64,000 nt of DNA from Mesorhizobium opportunistum WSM2075. Lineage in GTDB: Bacteria; Pseudomonadota; Alphaproteobacteria; Rhizobiales; Rhizobiaceae. The position numbers and the translations under genes are program-made. The notes below the pieces were generated by a model. The model did no database searches. It was not told where the DNA came from and saw only the letters and a list, made by a program, of their open reading frames with translations. This document shows, piece after piece, positions 44,488-52,575 of this stretch (position 1 is the first letter of the stretch; the number at the start of each line of letters is the position of its first letter). The stretch lies in the NCBI RefSeq assembly GCF_000176035.2, contig NC_015675.1:4530001-4594000 (forward strand), given 5' to 3'.

Positions 44488-45498
44488 TCACTGCAAGCTT
44501 TCGCGTTCATATTCCCTCAAGGCTTCATTGAAGCGTTCGTTGAAGTCGTCGGGGAGATCGAAGGGAACCGTCCAATGAATAATTAGAGGCTTCTCGGCTG
44601 TTCCTCCATGATCGGTGGCAATCATTGCCACCATCTCATCAAGCTTCTCGGGGATCTCAGCTAACTTAGCCGCATTGCGTCCAACCGCGTTTGTCAGAAC
44701 CGTTCGTATGGCTTCGCCTTCCTCGGGAATGTGCGCGAAGTACATAGACTCCTCGAAATCGACGATCACGGCCAAGGCATCTCGGATCAAGATGCAGACG
44801 TCGTGCATCTCTTCGATATCGGCGGGTTGCCCTGGTGCTCCCCAACTTGCGGTCAGCCGGTCCAAAAGGGCGGCGAGCGGGCTGATCAGCTTCGACATTA
44901 CGTGGGTGCGTTCCGCAATCCAGTTAGGGAACTGGTCGCGTTGGATGCGAGACTGCGGGATATAATAGTGACCGGCCAGGAGGTTTCTAAGGCGCTTGAA
45001 CTGCGGCTTGTTCAAATGCCTCATAAGTTCCGCGACAAAACGCCATTCCCATCCATCAGGTTTGTCGATGACAATGCGTTGAATGATTGGAGGATATCGC
45101 GAAAGAAAATCGAGGGACGCCATCTCCGTTTCGTGTCGAATGCGATCTCCGCGCGTCCCCAGCTCAAGGGCGACACGGTCCTCATGGTCTTTCCGCCAAG
45201 CATAGAGTAGTTCCGTAGGATACTTGGTCGCGTCCCGATCAATCTGCCCATGGCAATTTCGACAGAGCCAGATGCCATTCGTGATTGCCGAGCGCGTCGT
45301 GTCTGACATCCCTGCCTCGTAGCGCACGGCCCCTGGCTGTGCGCCCATGATATGCGCAGCCTCGCCAATGGTTGTCGCTTTCGCGGGATCACTATTTGGA
45401 CCAACAGTCTGAGCCCCACAATCAGGATTCGAGCACTGGAAGCGTGCTCGTTTCGCAAGCGTGTCAATTGTTGATTTGGAGAAATCTGGAACCGTCAT
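44488..45498 (-). CDS. HNH endonuclease-domain protein
   Basis: A 336-residue protein. Residues 16-90 form an HNH nuclease with zinc-type pairs (Cys22/Cys27 and Cys79/Cys82), A-A-H-I (His49), N-G-I-W-L-C and C-H-G-Q-I-D (His83). The remaining 240 residues are helical and unrecognised, possibly a sensing or effector-partner domain. Upstream of the caspase-fold gene on the same strand and beside transfer genes, so it may be a defence or element-stability gene. The ATG at 45498 begins M-T-V-P; a longer frame from 45576 is less likely. Confidence 0.8.
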   Translation of the reverse strand: MTVPDFSKSTIDTLAKRARFQCSNPDCGAQTVGPNSDPAKATTIGEAAHIMGAQPGAVRYEAGMSDTTRSAITNGIWLCRNCHGQIDRDATKYPTELLYAWRKDHEDRVALELGTRGDRIRHETEMASLDFLSRYPPIIQRIVIDKPDGWEWRFVAELMRHLNKPQFKRLRNLLAGHYYIPQSRIQRDQFPNWIAERTHVMSKLISPLAALLDRLTASWGAPGQPADIEEMHDVCILIRDALAVIVDFEESMYFAHIPEEGEAIRTVLTNAVGRNAAKLAEIPEKLDEMVAMIATDHGGTAEKPLIIHWTVPFDLPDDFNERFNEALREYERESLQ

Positions 45499-45730
45499 GA
45501 TCGTTAAATATACAGCCACGATCTCGAACGCCATGTCCTTTTCAGACTCAAGCGGACAGGTCCCCCAACTCCACATCGGCGACGGAAGGTGCCAATCGGC
45601 TTAGGTCAAATCGAGACCATCGCGGTTTTAGAGCCCGGGAGCGACTGCCGGCGCGAGGCGAGCGGCGCTGCGATATTTGAGGTCTCCGCGCCGCTCGCAG
45701 TGGCCAACCAGCGCTATGTTTCGTGGCTGT

Positions 45731-45961
45731 TTACTCTTCACTGCATTCCGCATTGAACGCCTCCTTTCCCTTCGCGGCCCAAAGGCTCCGTGCATGCCCG
45801 CCCTCAGGGCTCCGCAACTTGTCGGCCATCCAAAGCAGAGCGCCGTAGATGGTAGTGCGATCGTCATTGGTCAGCTCGACGATGCCTGCCTTGACGACGA
45901 GACCGCCGAGTTCGATTAGATGTCGGGTGCGCTGGCGTCGCTCGACCTGCCATGTGCGCAT
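45731..45961 (-). CDS. traD: Conjugal transfer protein TraD (Ti-type)
   Basis: A 76-residue protein with R-K/R-rich start (M-R-T-W-Q-V-E-R-R-Q-R-T-R), L-I-E-L-G-G-L-V-V-K-A-G and G-A-L-L-W-M-A-D, as in rhizobial TraD accessory proteins. Its ATG lies one base after the TraC stop, so the two are translationally linked. TraD is thought to assist the relaxosome at oriT. This small TraD is not the coupling ATPase. No TraG coupling gene follows. Confidence 0.85.
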   Translation of the reverse strand: MRTWQVERRQRTRHLIELGGLVVKAGIVELTNDDRTTIYGALLWMADKLRSPEGGHARSLWAAKGKEAFNAECSEE

Positions 45962-45962
45962 G

Positions 45963-46301
45963 TCATGCCGAGCCAGTGCCGCCTGCCGGCGATTGTGGGC
46001 TGCCCGGTTGCGCTGGAGCGCCGCGAGGGTTGCGCTGAGATGCCGGAGCAGTTCGCCGTGAGCCGCTCTCGAAAAACATCACGCCACGCTTGGCCCATGC
46101 CTCACGCTTTGAGATGTCTTTCGTCTCGGCAATTGCGACCAGTGCGCCGGCCAGTTCGTCGGGGCTCAATTGATCGGCGCCGGCGGCGATCACCAGCTCG
46201 CCAAGCTGCTGCACCTTTCGCGTTTTGAGTTCCCGAGCTTTGTCTTCCAGTGCTTTCAGTTCGGCGTCAAAATCCCGCGGTTTACGCATGGCTGTCTCCA
46301 T
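45963..46301 (-). CDS. traC: Conjugal transfer protein TraC (Ti-type)
   Basis: A 112-residue protein: A-E-L-K-A-L-E-D-K-A-R-E-L-K-T-R-K near the N terminus (coiled-coil character), Q-L-G-E-L-V-I-A-A-G-A-D and A-W-A-K-R-G, followed by a low-complexity tail rich in Pro, Gly and Ala. It matches rhizobial TraC relaxosome accessory proteins. Divergent from traA across a 160-base gap that holds the likely oriT. The ATG at 46289 is an alternative start. Confidence 0.87.
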   Translation of the reverse strand: METAMRKPRDFDAELKALEDKARELKTRKVQQLGELVIAAGADQLSPDELAGALVAIAETKDISKREAWAKRGVMFFESGSRRTAPASQRNPRGAPAQPGSPQSPAGGTGSA

Positions 46302-46399
46302 CGATTGTCGATGTCGCGATGATAGGGGAGAGCTCGCCGGAAGGCTTCAGGGTTGCCGAGACAGCCCGGGACGGGCTGGTCCATCCCGAGAATTTTTCG

Positions 46400-46440
46400 A
46401 GGGAGGGCGCGCTTATACGTCGTGCCGACGTGCGCTTTGA
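46400..46440 (+). other. Probable oriT (Ti/RSF1010-type nick region)
   Basis: Between divergent traC and traA. It contains GGGAGGGCGCGCTTATACG followed by a perfect 6-bp inverted repeat with a 3-base loop (ACGTCG-TGC-CGACGT, 46417-46431). The GGGCGC...TTATACGTCG core resembles, from memory, the quadrilateral/Ti plasmid oriT. Position and palindrome fit a relaxase target. Confidence 0.7.
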
Positions 46441-46461
46441 CGTGCAAATGATCTGGTCGCG

Positions 46462-49400
46462 ATGGCGATCTATCATCTTCACGTCAAGGTCATTGGCCGC
46501 AAGGCCGGGAGCAGCGCCGTGGCGTCTGCCGCCTACCGCTCGGCTTCGCGTTTACGCGACGAGCGGATCGAACGCAGCCATGATTTTTCCAGCAAGCGCG
46601 GTGTCGTTCATTCCGAGGTGATGTTGCCTGAGGATGCACCGGAGGTCTGGCGCGACCGTGAGAGGCTTTGGAACGATGTCGAGGCGTTCGAGGTGCGCAA
46701 GGATGCCCAGCTTGCCCGCGAGGTCGAGTTTGCGCTCCCGCGTGAACTCAGCCAGGCGCAAGGCATCGAACTGGCGCGCGACTTTGTACAAGTCGAGTTT
46801 GTCAGCCGGGGCATGGTCGCCGATCTCAATGTGCATTGGGACAGGGCCGAAGATGGCAGTCCAAAACCGCATGCCCATGTCATGCTCACCATGCGGTCCG
46901 CCGATGAGAACGGTTTCGGGTCAAAGGTTCGAGACTGGAATGCTACCCAGCTGGTTGAGCGCTGGCGCGAGCGATGGGCGGAACTGGCCAATGAACGCCT
47001 GGCCGAACTCGACATCGACGCCCGCATCGATCATCGCAGTCTGGAAGCGCAGGGCATTTCACTGGAGCCGCAAACGCAGATTGGTGCACCGGCTCAACGC
47101 ATCGAGGGCAGTGGCCTTGACGCTGGCGGCATTGAAGCAGATCGCGCCGAACTGCATCGCGAGATCGCGCGCAACAATGGTGCGCGCATCATTGCGGATC
47201 CTCACCTGGCGCTCGACGCCATCACGCATCAGCAGTCGACGTTCACCCGAAAAGACATGGCGAAGTTCTCGCACCGCCACAGCGATGGAATGGAGCAGTT
47301 CAACGCGGTGGTAGCAGCCATCAGCAGCGCACCCGATCTGGTCGAACTCGGCAAGGACGGACGCGGCGAAGACCGGTTCACCACAAGGCAGATGATCGAG
47401 ACCGAACAGCGCCTTCACCGCGCGGCAGAGCGTATCGATTTGGACGAGCGACACACGGTGAGTGACGAACATCGCGGGGTAGCTCTGGCGCTGACAGCGC
47501 AACGCGGCCTTGTCCTCTCAGGCGAGCAGGTCGATGCACTGGATCACATCACCGATGGTCGCGGTCTTGGTGTCATTGTCGGCTTTGCCGGAACGGGCAA
47601 GAGCGCCATGCTGGGCGTCGCGCGCCAGGCATGGGCAGCGGCGGGTTACGAGGTCCGAGGCGCCGCACTCTCCGGCATTGCCGCCGAGAATCTGGAAGGC
47701 GGATCAGGCATCCCGTCACGCACCATCGCCAGCATGGAGCATAGCTGGGGACAGGGCAGGGATCTGCTCACCACGCGCGATGTCCTGGTGATCGATGAGG
47801 CCGGCATGGTCGGCACGCGCCAGTTGGAGCGCGTGCTTTCCCATGCCGCCAACGTTGGCGCAAAAGTCGTCCTCGTCGGCGATCCGCAGCAGTTGCAGGC
47901 GATCGAAGCCGGTGCTGCATTCCGATCGATTCACGAGCGACACGGCGGCGTCGAAATCGGCCAGGTGCGCCGGCAGCGCCAGGACTGGCAGCGTGATGCC
48001 ACGCGCGATCTGGCAACCGGCAGGATCAATGCTGCGATCAGCGCCTACGATGCGCAAGGCATGGTGCATCAGGCCGCGACGCGCGACGACGCGCGAGGTG
48101 AACTCGTCGAGCGCTGGGATCGCGACAGGCAGGCGCATCCAGCGGCAAGCCGGATCATCCTCACCCACACAAACGACGAGGTGCGCGCCCTCAACCAGGC
48201 TGCGCGCGAGCGCATGCGCTCCGCCGGCGATCTCGGCGACGATGTTCAGGTCCATGTCGAACGCGGCCCAAGGACCTTCGCCAGCGGCGACCGGGTCATG
48301 TTCCTGCGCAACGAGCGGGGGCTCGGCGTAAAGAACGGCACGCTGGGAATCGTGGAGGAAGTCAGCACACGAAGCATGACCGTGCGCACCGATGACGACA
48401 GATCGGTTCTCTTCGACCTGAAAGACTACGCACACGTTGACCACGGTTACGCCGCGACCATTCACAAAGCTCAGGGCATGACCGTCGACCGGACCCATGT
48501 GCTCGCAACGCCGGGCATGGATGCGCATGGCAGCTACGTCGCCCTGTCGCGGCATCGAGACGGGATGGATCTGCATTATGGCGGCGATGACTTCGCGACC
48601 CGTGAGCGGCTCGTCCGCACCCTGTCACGCGACCGCGCCAAGGACATGGCGTCGGATTACGAGCAGGTAGACCCGGCGCAGAGCTATGCCGAGCGGCGGG
48701 GCATCACGTTCCGACAGCGCGTGGTCGAGATCGTGCGCCGCATCGTTCCTGAGAAGCTGCGCGACAGGATCGGCGGACTACTGGACGGGTTGCGCTCGCC
48801 CGCAGACGGCGAGCCCACGCAGGAACGTGGACCTGGGCCGGGAAGGGAAAATGTCGGTGTGCGGATCGGAGATGAAGTCCGGACGCCGGAAAGAGATCCT
48901 TCTGCCATTGGAGTGCCGCGCGACAGGGATATGCCGGTGGACCCGGAAGCGGCGTTGCGCAGCGCTCGCACGAAAGCGCTTGTTCGTCACGCGCGCGCTA
49001 TCGACGCGATCCTCAGCACTGGAAACGCGGATGGCCAGGGCAGTCTGGAGCAGATGCAAGAACTGAAGGATGCCCGCAGCGCTTTCGAGAAGGTGCGGCC
49101 CTATGGCTGGCGCGATGCCGAAGCGGCCTATGTGAAAAATCCGGAACTTGTTCGCGAAGTGAGCGCCGGCCGCGTCAGCCGCATAGTGCTTGCTCTCCAG
49201 CTTGAGACGGAAATCCGCACCGGACTGGACAACGATCCCGGCCGCCGTGCCGACCGTTTCGTGGAACGTTGGCAAAAGCTCGACCGTACGGGACAGGAGC
49301 AATATCAGGCCGGCGACATGTCCGGCTACAAGTTAACGCGCACGGCAATGTCCGAGATGGCCAAGAGCCTTGAACGCGACCCTCAACTTGAATCCCTACT

Positions 49401-49509
49401 GGCAAACCGCAAACATGAGCTTGGCATCAACGTGGATTCGGGTCGTCGCTTGGGCGCGGAACTGGCCTTCAGCCATGGCATCGGTAAGGGGCGGGGCCTT
49501 GGGATTTGA
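46462..49509 (+). CDS. traA: Ti-type relaxase-helicase TraA (MobA/MobL family)
   Basis: A 1015-residue relaxase. The N-terminal MobA/MobL domain has A-I-Y-H-L-H-V, Tyr25 in A-A-Y-R-S as candidate nicking Tyr, and the His cluster P-H-A-H-V-M-L for metal. The helicase part carries Walker A GFAGTGKS (about residue 374) and Walker B V-I-D-E-A-G-M, plus later helicase motifs (H-K-A-Q-G-M-T-V, V-A-L-S-R-H). The C-terminal 200 residues are charged and variable. It nicks oriT and unwinds the transferred strand. Normal TraA is about 1100 residues, so this is slightly short but looks intact. No mating-pair genes lie in the window. Confidence 0.95.
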   Translation: MAIYHLHVKVIGRKAGSSAVASAAYRSASRLRDERIERSHDFSSKRGVVHSEVMLPEDAPEVWRDRERLWNDVEAFEVRKDAQLAREVEFALPRELSQAQGIELARDFVQVEFVSRGMVADLNVHWDRAEDGSPKPHAHVMLTMRSADENGFGSKVRDWNATQLVERWRERWAELANERLAELDIDARIDHRSLEAQGISLEPQTQIGAPAQRIEGSGLDAGGIEADRAELHREIARNNGARIIADPHLALDAITHQQSTFTRKDMAKFSHRHSDGMEQFNAVVAAISSAPDLVELGKDGRGEDRFTTRQMIETEQRLHRAAERIDLDERHTVSDEHRGVALALTAQRGLVLSGEQVDALDHITDGRGLGVIVGFAGTGKSAMLGVARQAWAAAGYEVRGAALSGIAAENLEGGSGIPSRTIASMEHSWGQGRDLLTTRDVLVIDEAGMVGTRQLERVLSHAANVGAKVVLVGDPQQLQAIEAGAAFRSIHERHGGVEIGQVRRQRQDWQRDATRDLATGRINAAISAYDAQGMVHQAATRDDARGELVERWDRDRQAHPAASRIILTHTNDEVRALNQAARERMRSAGDLGDDVQVHVERGPRTFASGDRVMFLRNERGLGVKNGTLGIVEEVSTRSMTVRTDDDRSVLFDLKDYAHVDHGYAATIHKAQGMTVDRTHVLATPGMDAHGSYVALSRHRDGMDLHYGGDDFATRERLVRTLSRDRAKDMASDYEQVDPAQSYAERRGITFRQRVVEIVRRIVPEKLRDRIGGLLDGLRSPADGEPTQERGPGPGRENVGVRIGDEVRTPERDPSAIGVPRDRDMPVDPEAALRSARTKALVRHARAIDAILSTGNADGQGSLEQMQELKDARSAFEKVRPYGWRDAEAAYVKNPELVREVSAGRVSRIVLALQLETEIRTGLDNDPGRRADRFVERWQKLDRTGQEQYQAGDMSGYKLTRTAMSEMAKSLERDPQLESLLANRKHELGINVDSGRRLGAELAFSHGIGKGRGLGI

Positions 49510-49638
49510 GACCCCTCCGATTTGCCGCCGTTTCCACTCCGCAGGCGGCTGAGGCGACAAACCTGATTGCCTGCGGCATGGGTTCGTCCTTCCTGTCCCA
49601 GCAGAAATCAGCAAGAACCAGTGAGGCGCAGGCAAGCT

Positions 49639-49836
49639 ATGCAAGAGCCGGATCGTATCATACGCCTCAAAACCGTCCTTGCCCGGACCGGCCTGTCCCG
49701 TTCAACCATCTATCGCAAGATCGCCGAAGGCACGTTCCCGGCCCAGATCAAGATCAGCGTCAGTGGCGCCGGTTGGCGTGAATCCGATGTCAATCGATGG
49801 GTTAACGATCCAGTTTCATGGCGAGCAGGGCGTTAG
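49639..49836 (+). CDS. AlpA-family HTH regulator
   Basis: A 65-residue MerR-like excisionase-type protein: I-I-R-L-K-T-V-L, S-R-S-T-I-Y-R-K-I (recognition helix), G-T-F-P-A-Q-I-K, then W-R-E-S-D-V-N-R-W. AlpA proteins control excision or gene expression of integrated elements. The ATG at 49639 follows a GAGGCGCAGG stretch; the longer reading from 49567 is unlikely. It lies between traA and the integrase, so it is a plausible excision regulator. Confidence 0.85.
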   Translation: MQEPDRIIRLKTVLARTGLSRSTIYRKIAEGTFPAQIKISVSGAGWRESDVNRWVNDPVSWRAGR

Positions 49837-49912
49837 CTCTGATTGCGAGACAAACGAACGCCAGCGCCGCCGCTGTTCTCTGCGATGAACTTTATTCCCG
49901 CTGCTTCGTCGG

Positions 49913-50143
49913 TCAGGGCCGCCGCAATCTGACGCCCGGATGATTGCCGTTAGTGAATTCCACACCCTCTGCCTCAAGAACGACACGGATTTTGTCCTGG
50001 GTTTCAGCAGAGACTGCAGCGACGCGCTCACTGTCGCTCTCACATCGTTTTACAGTAGGAATTGAGACGCCGGCCCGCTTGGCAAGCTCCGATTGCGATA
50101 GGCTGATCAAAGCTCGGGCCGCCCGCATTTGTGCTGCTGTCAC
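49913..50143 (-). CDS. XRE-family HTH regulator
   Basis: A 76-residue single helix-turn-helix protein: A-Q-M-R-A-A-R-A-L-I-S-L-S-Q-S-E-L-A and A-G-V-S-I-P-T-V-K-R-C-E, typical of small rhizobial XRE repressors. The GTG at 50143 gives the usual M-T-A-A-Q start; TTG at 50146 and ATG at 50128 are alternatives. Two inverted repeats lie just upstream (50165-50202), probably its own operators, so it likely controls itself and the divergent gene at 50292. Confidence 0.85.
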   Translation of the reverse strand: MTAAQMRAARALISLSQSELAKRAGVSIPTVKRCESDSERVAAVSAETQDKIRVVLEAEGVEFTNGNHPGVRLRRP

Positions 50144-50164
50144 CAATTTCTATTGATCCCTTTA

Positions 50165-50202
50165 GATCATTGCGCTATGATCCAAAGGTATCAGTGGATA
50201 CC
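50165..50202. promoter_or_regulatory. Two adjacent inverted repeats (XRE operators)
   Basis: GATCAT-TGCGCT-ATGATC (50165-50182) and GGTATC-AGTG-GATACC (50187-50202), both perfect in their 6-bp arms and nearly abutting. They lie between the divergent XRE gene and the gene at 50292. The second extends outward as CCAA/TTGG. Spacer length differs from the island 13-mer, so I treat it as a separate operator. Confidence 0.65.
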
Positions 50203-50291
50203 CTTGGCCGGTTGTCGAGGGTGCGGCTAGACGCAGTGTTGACGCACCGTGCCTAGCCTGACCACGGCCAAAGCTGTCTGGAGCTCGGATC

Positions 50292-50897
50292 ATGGCTGAT
50301 TCCGACAATACCACGACTTTGCCTTTCGTCATCGACCGGCAAGGCGATAAGCCGAAGGGGCCCGAACGGCAAGCAGTAGACCCAGCTTTGGGCCTCTGGA
50401 GCGAGTGGCGACAAGCTCGATATGCCTCATCGCTATTGTGTCGGGTGCAGCAACGTTTGGAGGCACGAATGATGGCCAATACCGGAATTCCGGCATTGAC
50501 CTCAGGCAAGTCCTCGTCTTGGCGGATGTCGGTGGCCGCGCCGGAGGCGAGCGCCGAATATGCGGTGGCTCGCGAGGCAGAGGTCTTTGCGATGACCGAG
50601 GCACTCAAATTTCAAGATGCTATCCCCAGTGTTGCTGCTCTGTCGCTCGCTGGGATCATCGCGAAACTGGACATGATTGTTGGTGCCGACCGGGACATCG
50701 GCGATCCGACGGATTTTCCATGGCCGCACATTGCGTCCGTATTGCGCGACCTCAAGGCACGTGCGGGCGATCTGCCAGCCTATCGATCGGGCCGCACCGC
50801 TACCCGTGCTGACGTGGAGAGATATTGGAACGAAGCCATCAAGCTCGTGACGGCGCTTTCGTACGAGGAATCCCAGCGGAATGGTCCTGTTTTGTGA
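50292..50897 (+). CDS. Hypothetical protein of mobile element
   Basis: A 201-residue protein without recognised domain or membrane segment. The middle is helical (A-S-A-E-Y-A-V-A-R-E-A-E-V-F-A-M) and the C terminus contains E-R-Y-W-N-E-A-I-K. GGAG lies eight bases before the ATG. It is divergent from the XRE repressor and shares its operator region, so it is probably repressed by it. Function unknown. Confidence 0.65.
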   Translation: MADSDNTTTLPFVIDRQGDKPKGPERQAVDPALGLWSEWRQARYASSLLCRVQQRLEARMMANTGIPALTSGKSSSWRMSVAAPEASAEYAVAREAEVFAMTEALKFQDAIPSVAALSLAGIIAKLDMIVGADRDIGDPTDFPWPHIASVLRDLKARAGDLPAYRSGRTATRADVERYWNEAIKLVTALSYEESQRNGPVL

Positions 50898-51354
50898 ACC
50901 TCCCGTAGCTGCATATGACGCGGGCCTCCAGGCTACGGCATCACTCCCCGAGAATGCTGCGGATTGGAGCAGGTGGGAAAAAGCTCGGCCACGTCGAGCA
51001 ACGAGCTCGTAGTATACGCTGTGGCGAAATCACCACGCCGTCCAACCTCGTCATGTGGGCGCATGACCGATGCGCACGCTGAGGCATGCCATTGCACGAT
51101 TGATGGGGCGCGTCTCTTTGCACGTCGCAGGTCTTCGCGATGCTAGCTTTCGTGAAGCCGAACGGCCGATCGACTTTGGCAGCAGCATCGTGGTGCCGCC
51201 TTCACCCTGGCCGCTGGGCTCATGATCTCGTGGTCGCCTGGCACGTGAGCTGCAGCGGTATTGATCAACTTCTGCAGAGTGCGCCGTGTCAGCATCCAGG
51301 GGCGATGAAATACTTCGACCGCAACCTAAGCCTAAGAACGCGTACTCCCGCCAA
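50898..51354. other. Intergenic, nothing recognised
   Basis: About 460 bases between the hypothetical gene and the integrase 3' end. Short frames only; no hairpin terminator or repeat I can support. Confidence 0.45.
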
Positions 51355-52416
51355 CTATGCAGCCTTCGCCGCGTGGATAGTGTGGAGCATTTCCGGCTTG
51401 AGGTGCGTATAGCGCCGCAACATCTTCCAGTCCTTGTGCCCCGTGACCAGCGCTACCTGTTCGATTGTGAACCCAGCTTCAAAAAGGCGGCTCGTTCCTT
51501 CGTGCCGCAAGTCGTGAAAATGAAGGTCGTGGATGCTCAGGTCAGCGCACCCTCGACGGAAGGCGGTCCCGACTGACCTATGATTGAATGGGAAAATTCG
51601 ATCATCGTCATTGCTTCGCTTTGCCCGCTGCTCCTCAACAATGGCCCACGCATCGTATCCAGTTGCCGCAAATAGCGGTATGCGCTGATTGTTGCCCTTT
51701 TTGTTGCGTGGGTCTTTCCGGTCGCGGATGAGAAGCATCCGCGTTCGAGACTCCAGATCGGACCAACGCGCCTTGCAAATTTCCTCCTGACGCATCGCGG
51801 TTGCAACGGCGAAACGTATGATCCGGCCAACCGGCGTTTTCTGAAGAGGGTTTGATTCGAAGTGTGCGATGAGCCTGTCGAGTTCATCCTGGGTGGGCCG
51901 CCTGTCGCGCTCACACCCCTTGCCGACAAGACCGAGGCGCTTAAGTGCCATACGCGCGAAATCTACGGGTTCGACCTTCACCGGTAGACCGTGGACGGCC
52001 GCAGCATGAGACAGGACAAGTTTTATGAAGCCGATGTCTATGCCTAGCGTCATCGGTCCAGCGCCTTGGGCGGCCCGATCACGACCGAAGCGAATGAGCC
52101 GTTCTCGATCGAGTGCAGAAATGTTGCATTTGCCAAGATGCCTTTGCAGCATATCGAGGGCCGCGGCCTTGGAGCGGCGAGGGGACTTGCCTACATCGCA
52201 CATGTCGTCGATATGAAGGTCGATGAGTTCGCCGAAGGTCTTCAGGCGCGCTACACGGGACTTGGTCGGCGTCTCACCGCGATCGACCTGGCGCTCGGTT
52301 TCGGTTGCCCATCGCCGTGCGTCGTCCCGGCGCAGGAAGGTCTCGCTGACGTAGCGACCCTTGCGACGGACTTGGACACGCCAGGAACCGGACGAGAGCT
52401 TTGTGTAGGTGGCCAT
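51355..52416 (-). CDS. Tyrosine recombinase / site-specific integrase
   Basis: A 353-residue integrase: an N-terminal arm-binding part, a SAM-like domain (about 60-160) and a catalytic domain with Arg209 (A-M-R-Q-E-E), Lys in the beta-hairpin, His301-x-x-Arg304 (H-D-L-R-H), His327 (T-G-H-K-D-W) and nucleophile Tyr336 (R-R-Y-T-H-L). All catalytic residues are present. Its start lies 115 bases from dusA, pointing away from it. Integrases that target dusA are an established class, so this is most likely the recombinase that inserted the island. Confidence 0.95.
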   Translation of the reverse strand: MATYTKLSSGSWRVQVRRKGRYVSETFLRRDDARRWATETERQVDRGETPTKSRVARLKTFGELIDLHIDDMCDVGKSPRRSKAAALDMLQRHLGKCNISALDRERLIRFGRDRAAQGAGPMTLGIDIGFIKLVLSHAAAVHGLPVKVEPVDFARMALKRLGLVGKGCERDRRPTQDELDRLIAHFESNPLQKTPVGRIIRFAVATAMRQEEICKARWSDLESRTRMLLIRDRKDPRNKKGNNQRIPLFAATGYDAWAIVEEQRAKRSNDDDRIFPFNHRSVGTAFRRGCADLSIHDLHFHDLRHEGTSRLFEAGFTIEQVALVTGHKDWKMLRRYTHLKPEMLHTIHAAKAA

Positions 52417-52575
52417 TTTTTCGTGTGCGCTCCGTGTGCACTGAGAGATCGAAACGTGGCGAAAAGGGTCGTATTCTGGCGTAAAGTGGCGTAGCGGCCA
52501 TGGCGACTAACGAATTGATGTTAAAGAAAAAATGCTGAAATATCAAGAGCATAGACTGGCTTTGGCGCCGATGAT
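52417..52575. other. Likely attachment site region at dusA 5' end
   Basis: The integrase start and the dusA start are separated by 115 bases. The conserved dusA start (A-P-M-M-D-W-T-D, DNA near 52566-52590) is preceded by an unusual, A-rich, promoter-poor sequence, as expected where an element has joined. I could not find the matching repeat elsewhere in the window, so the core is not defined. Confidence 0.5.
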
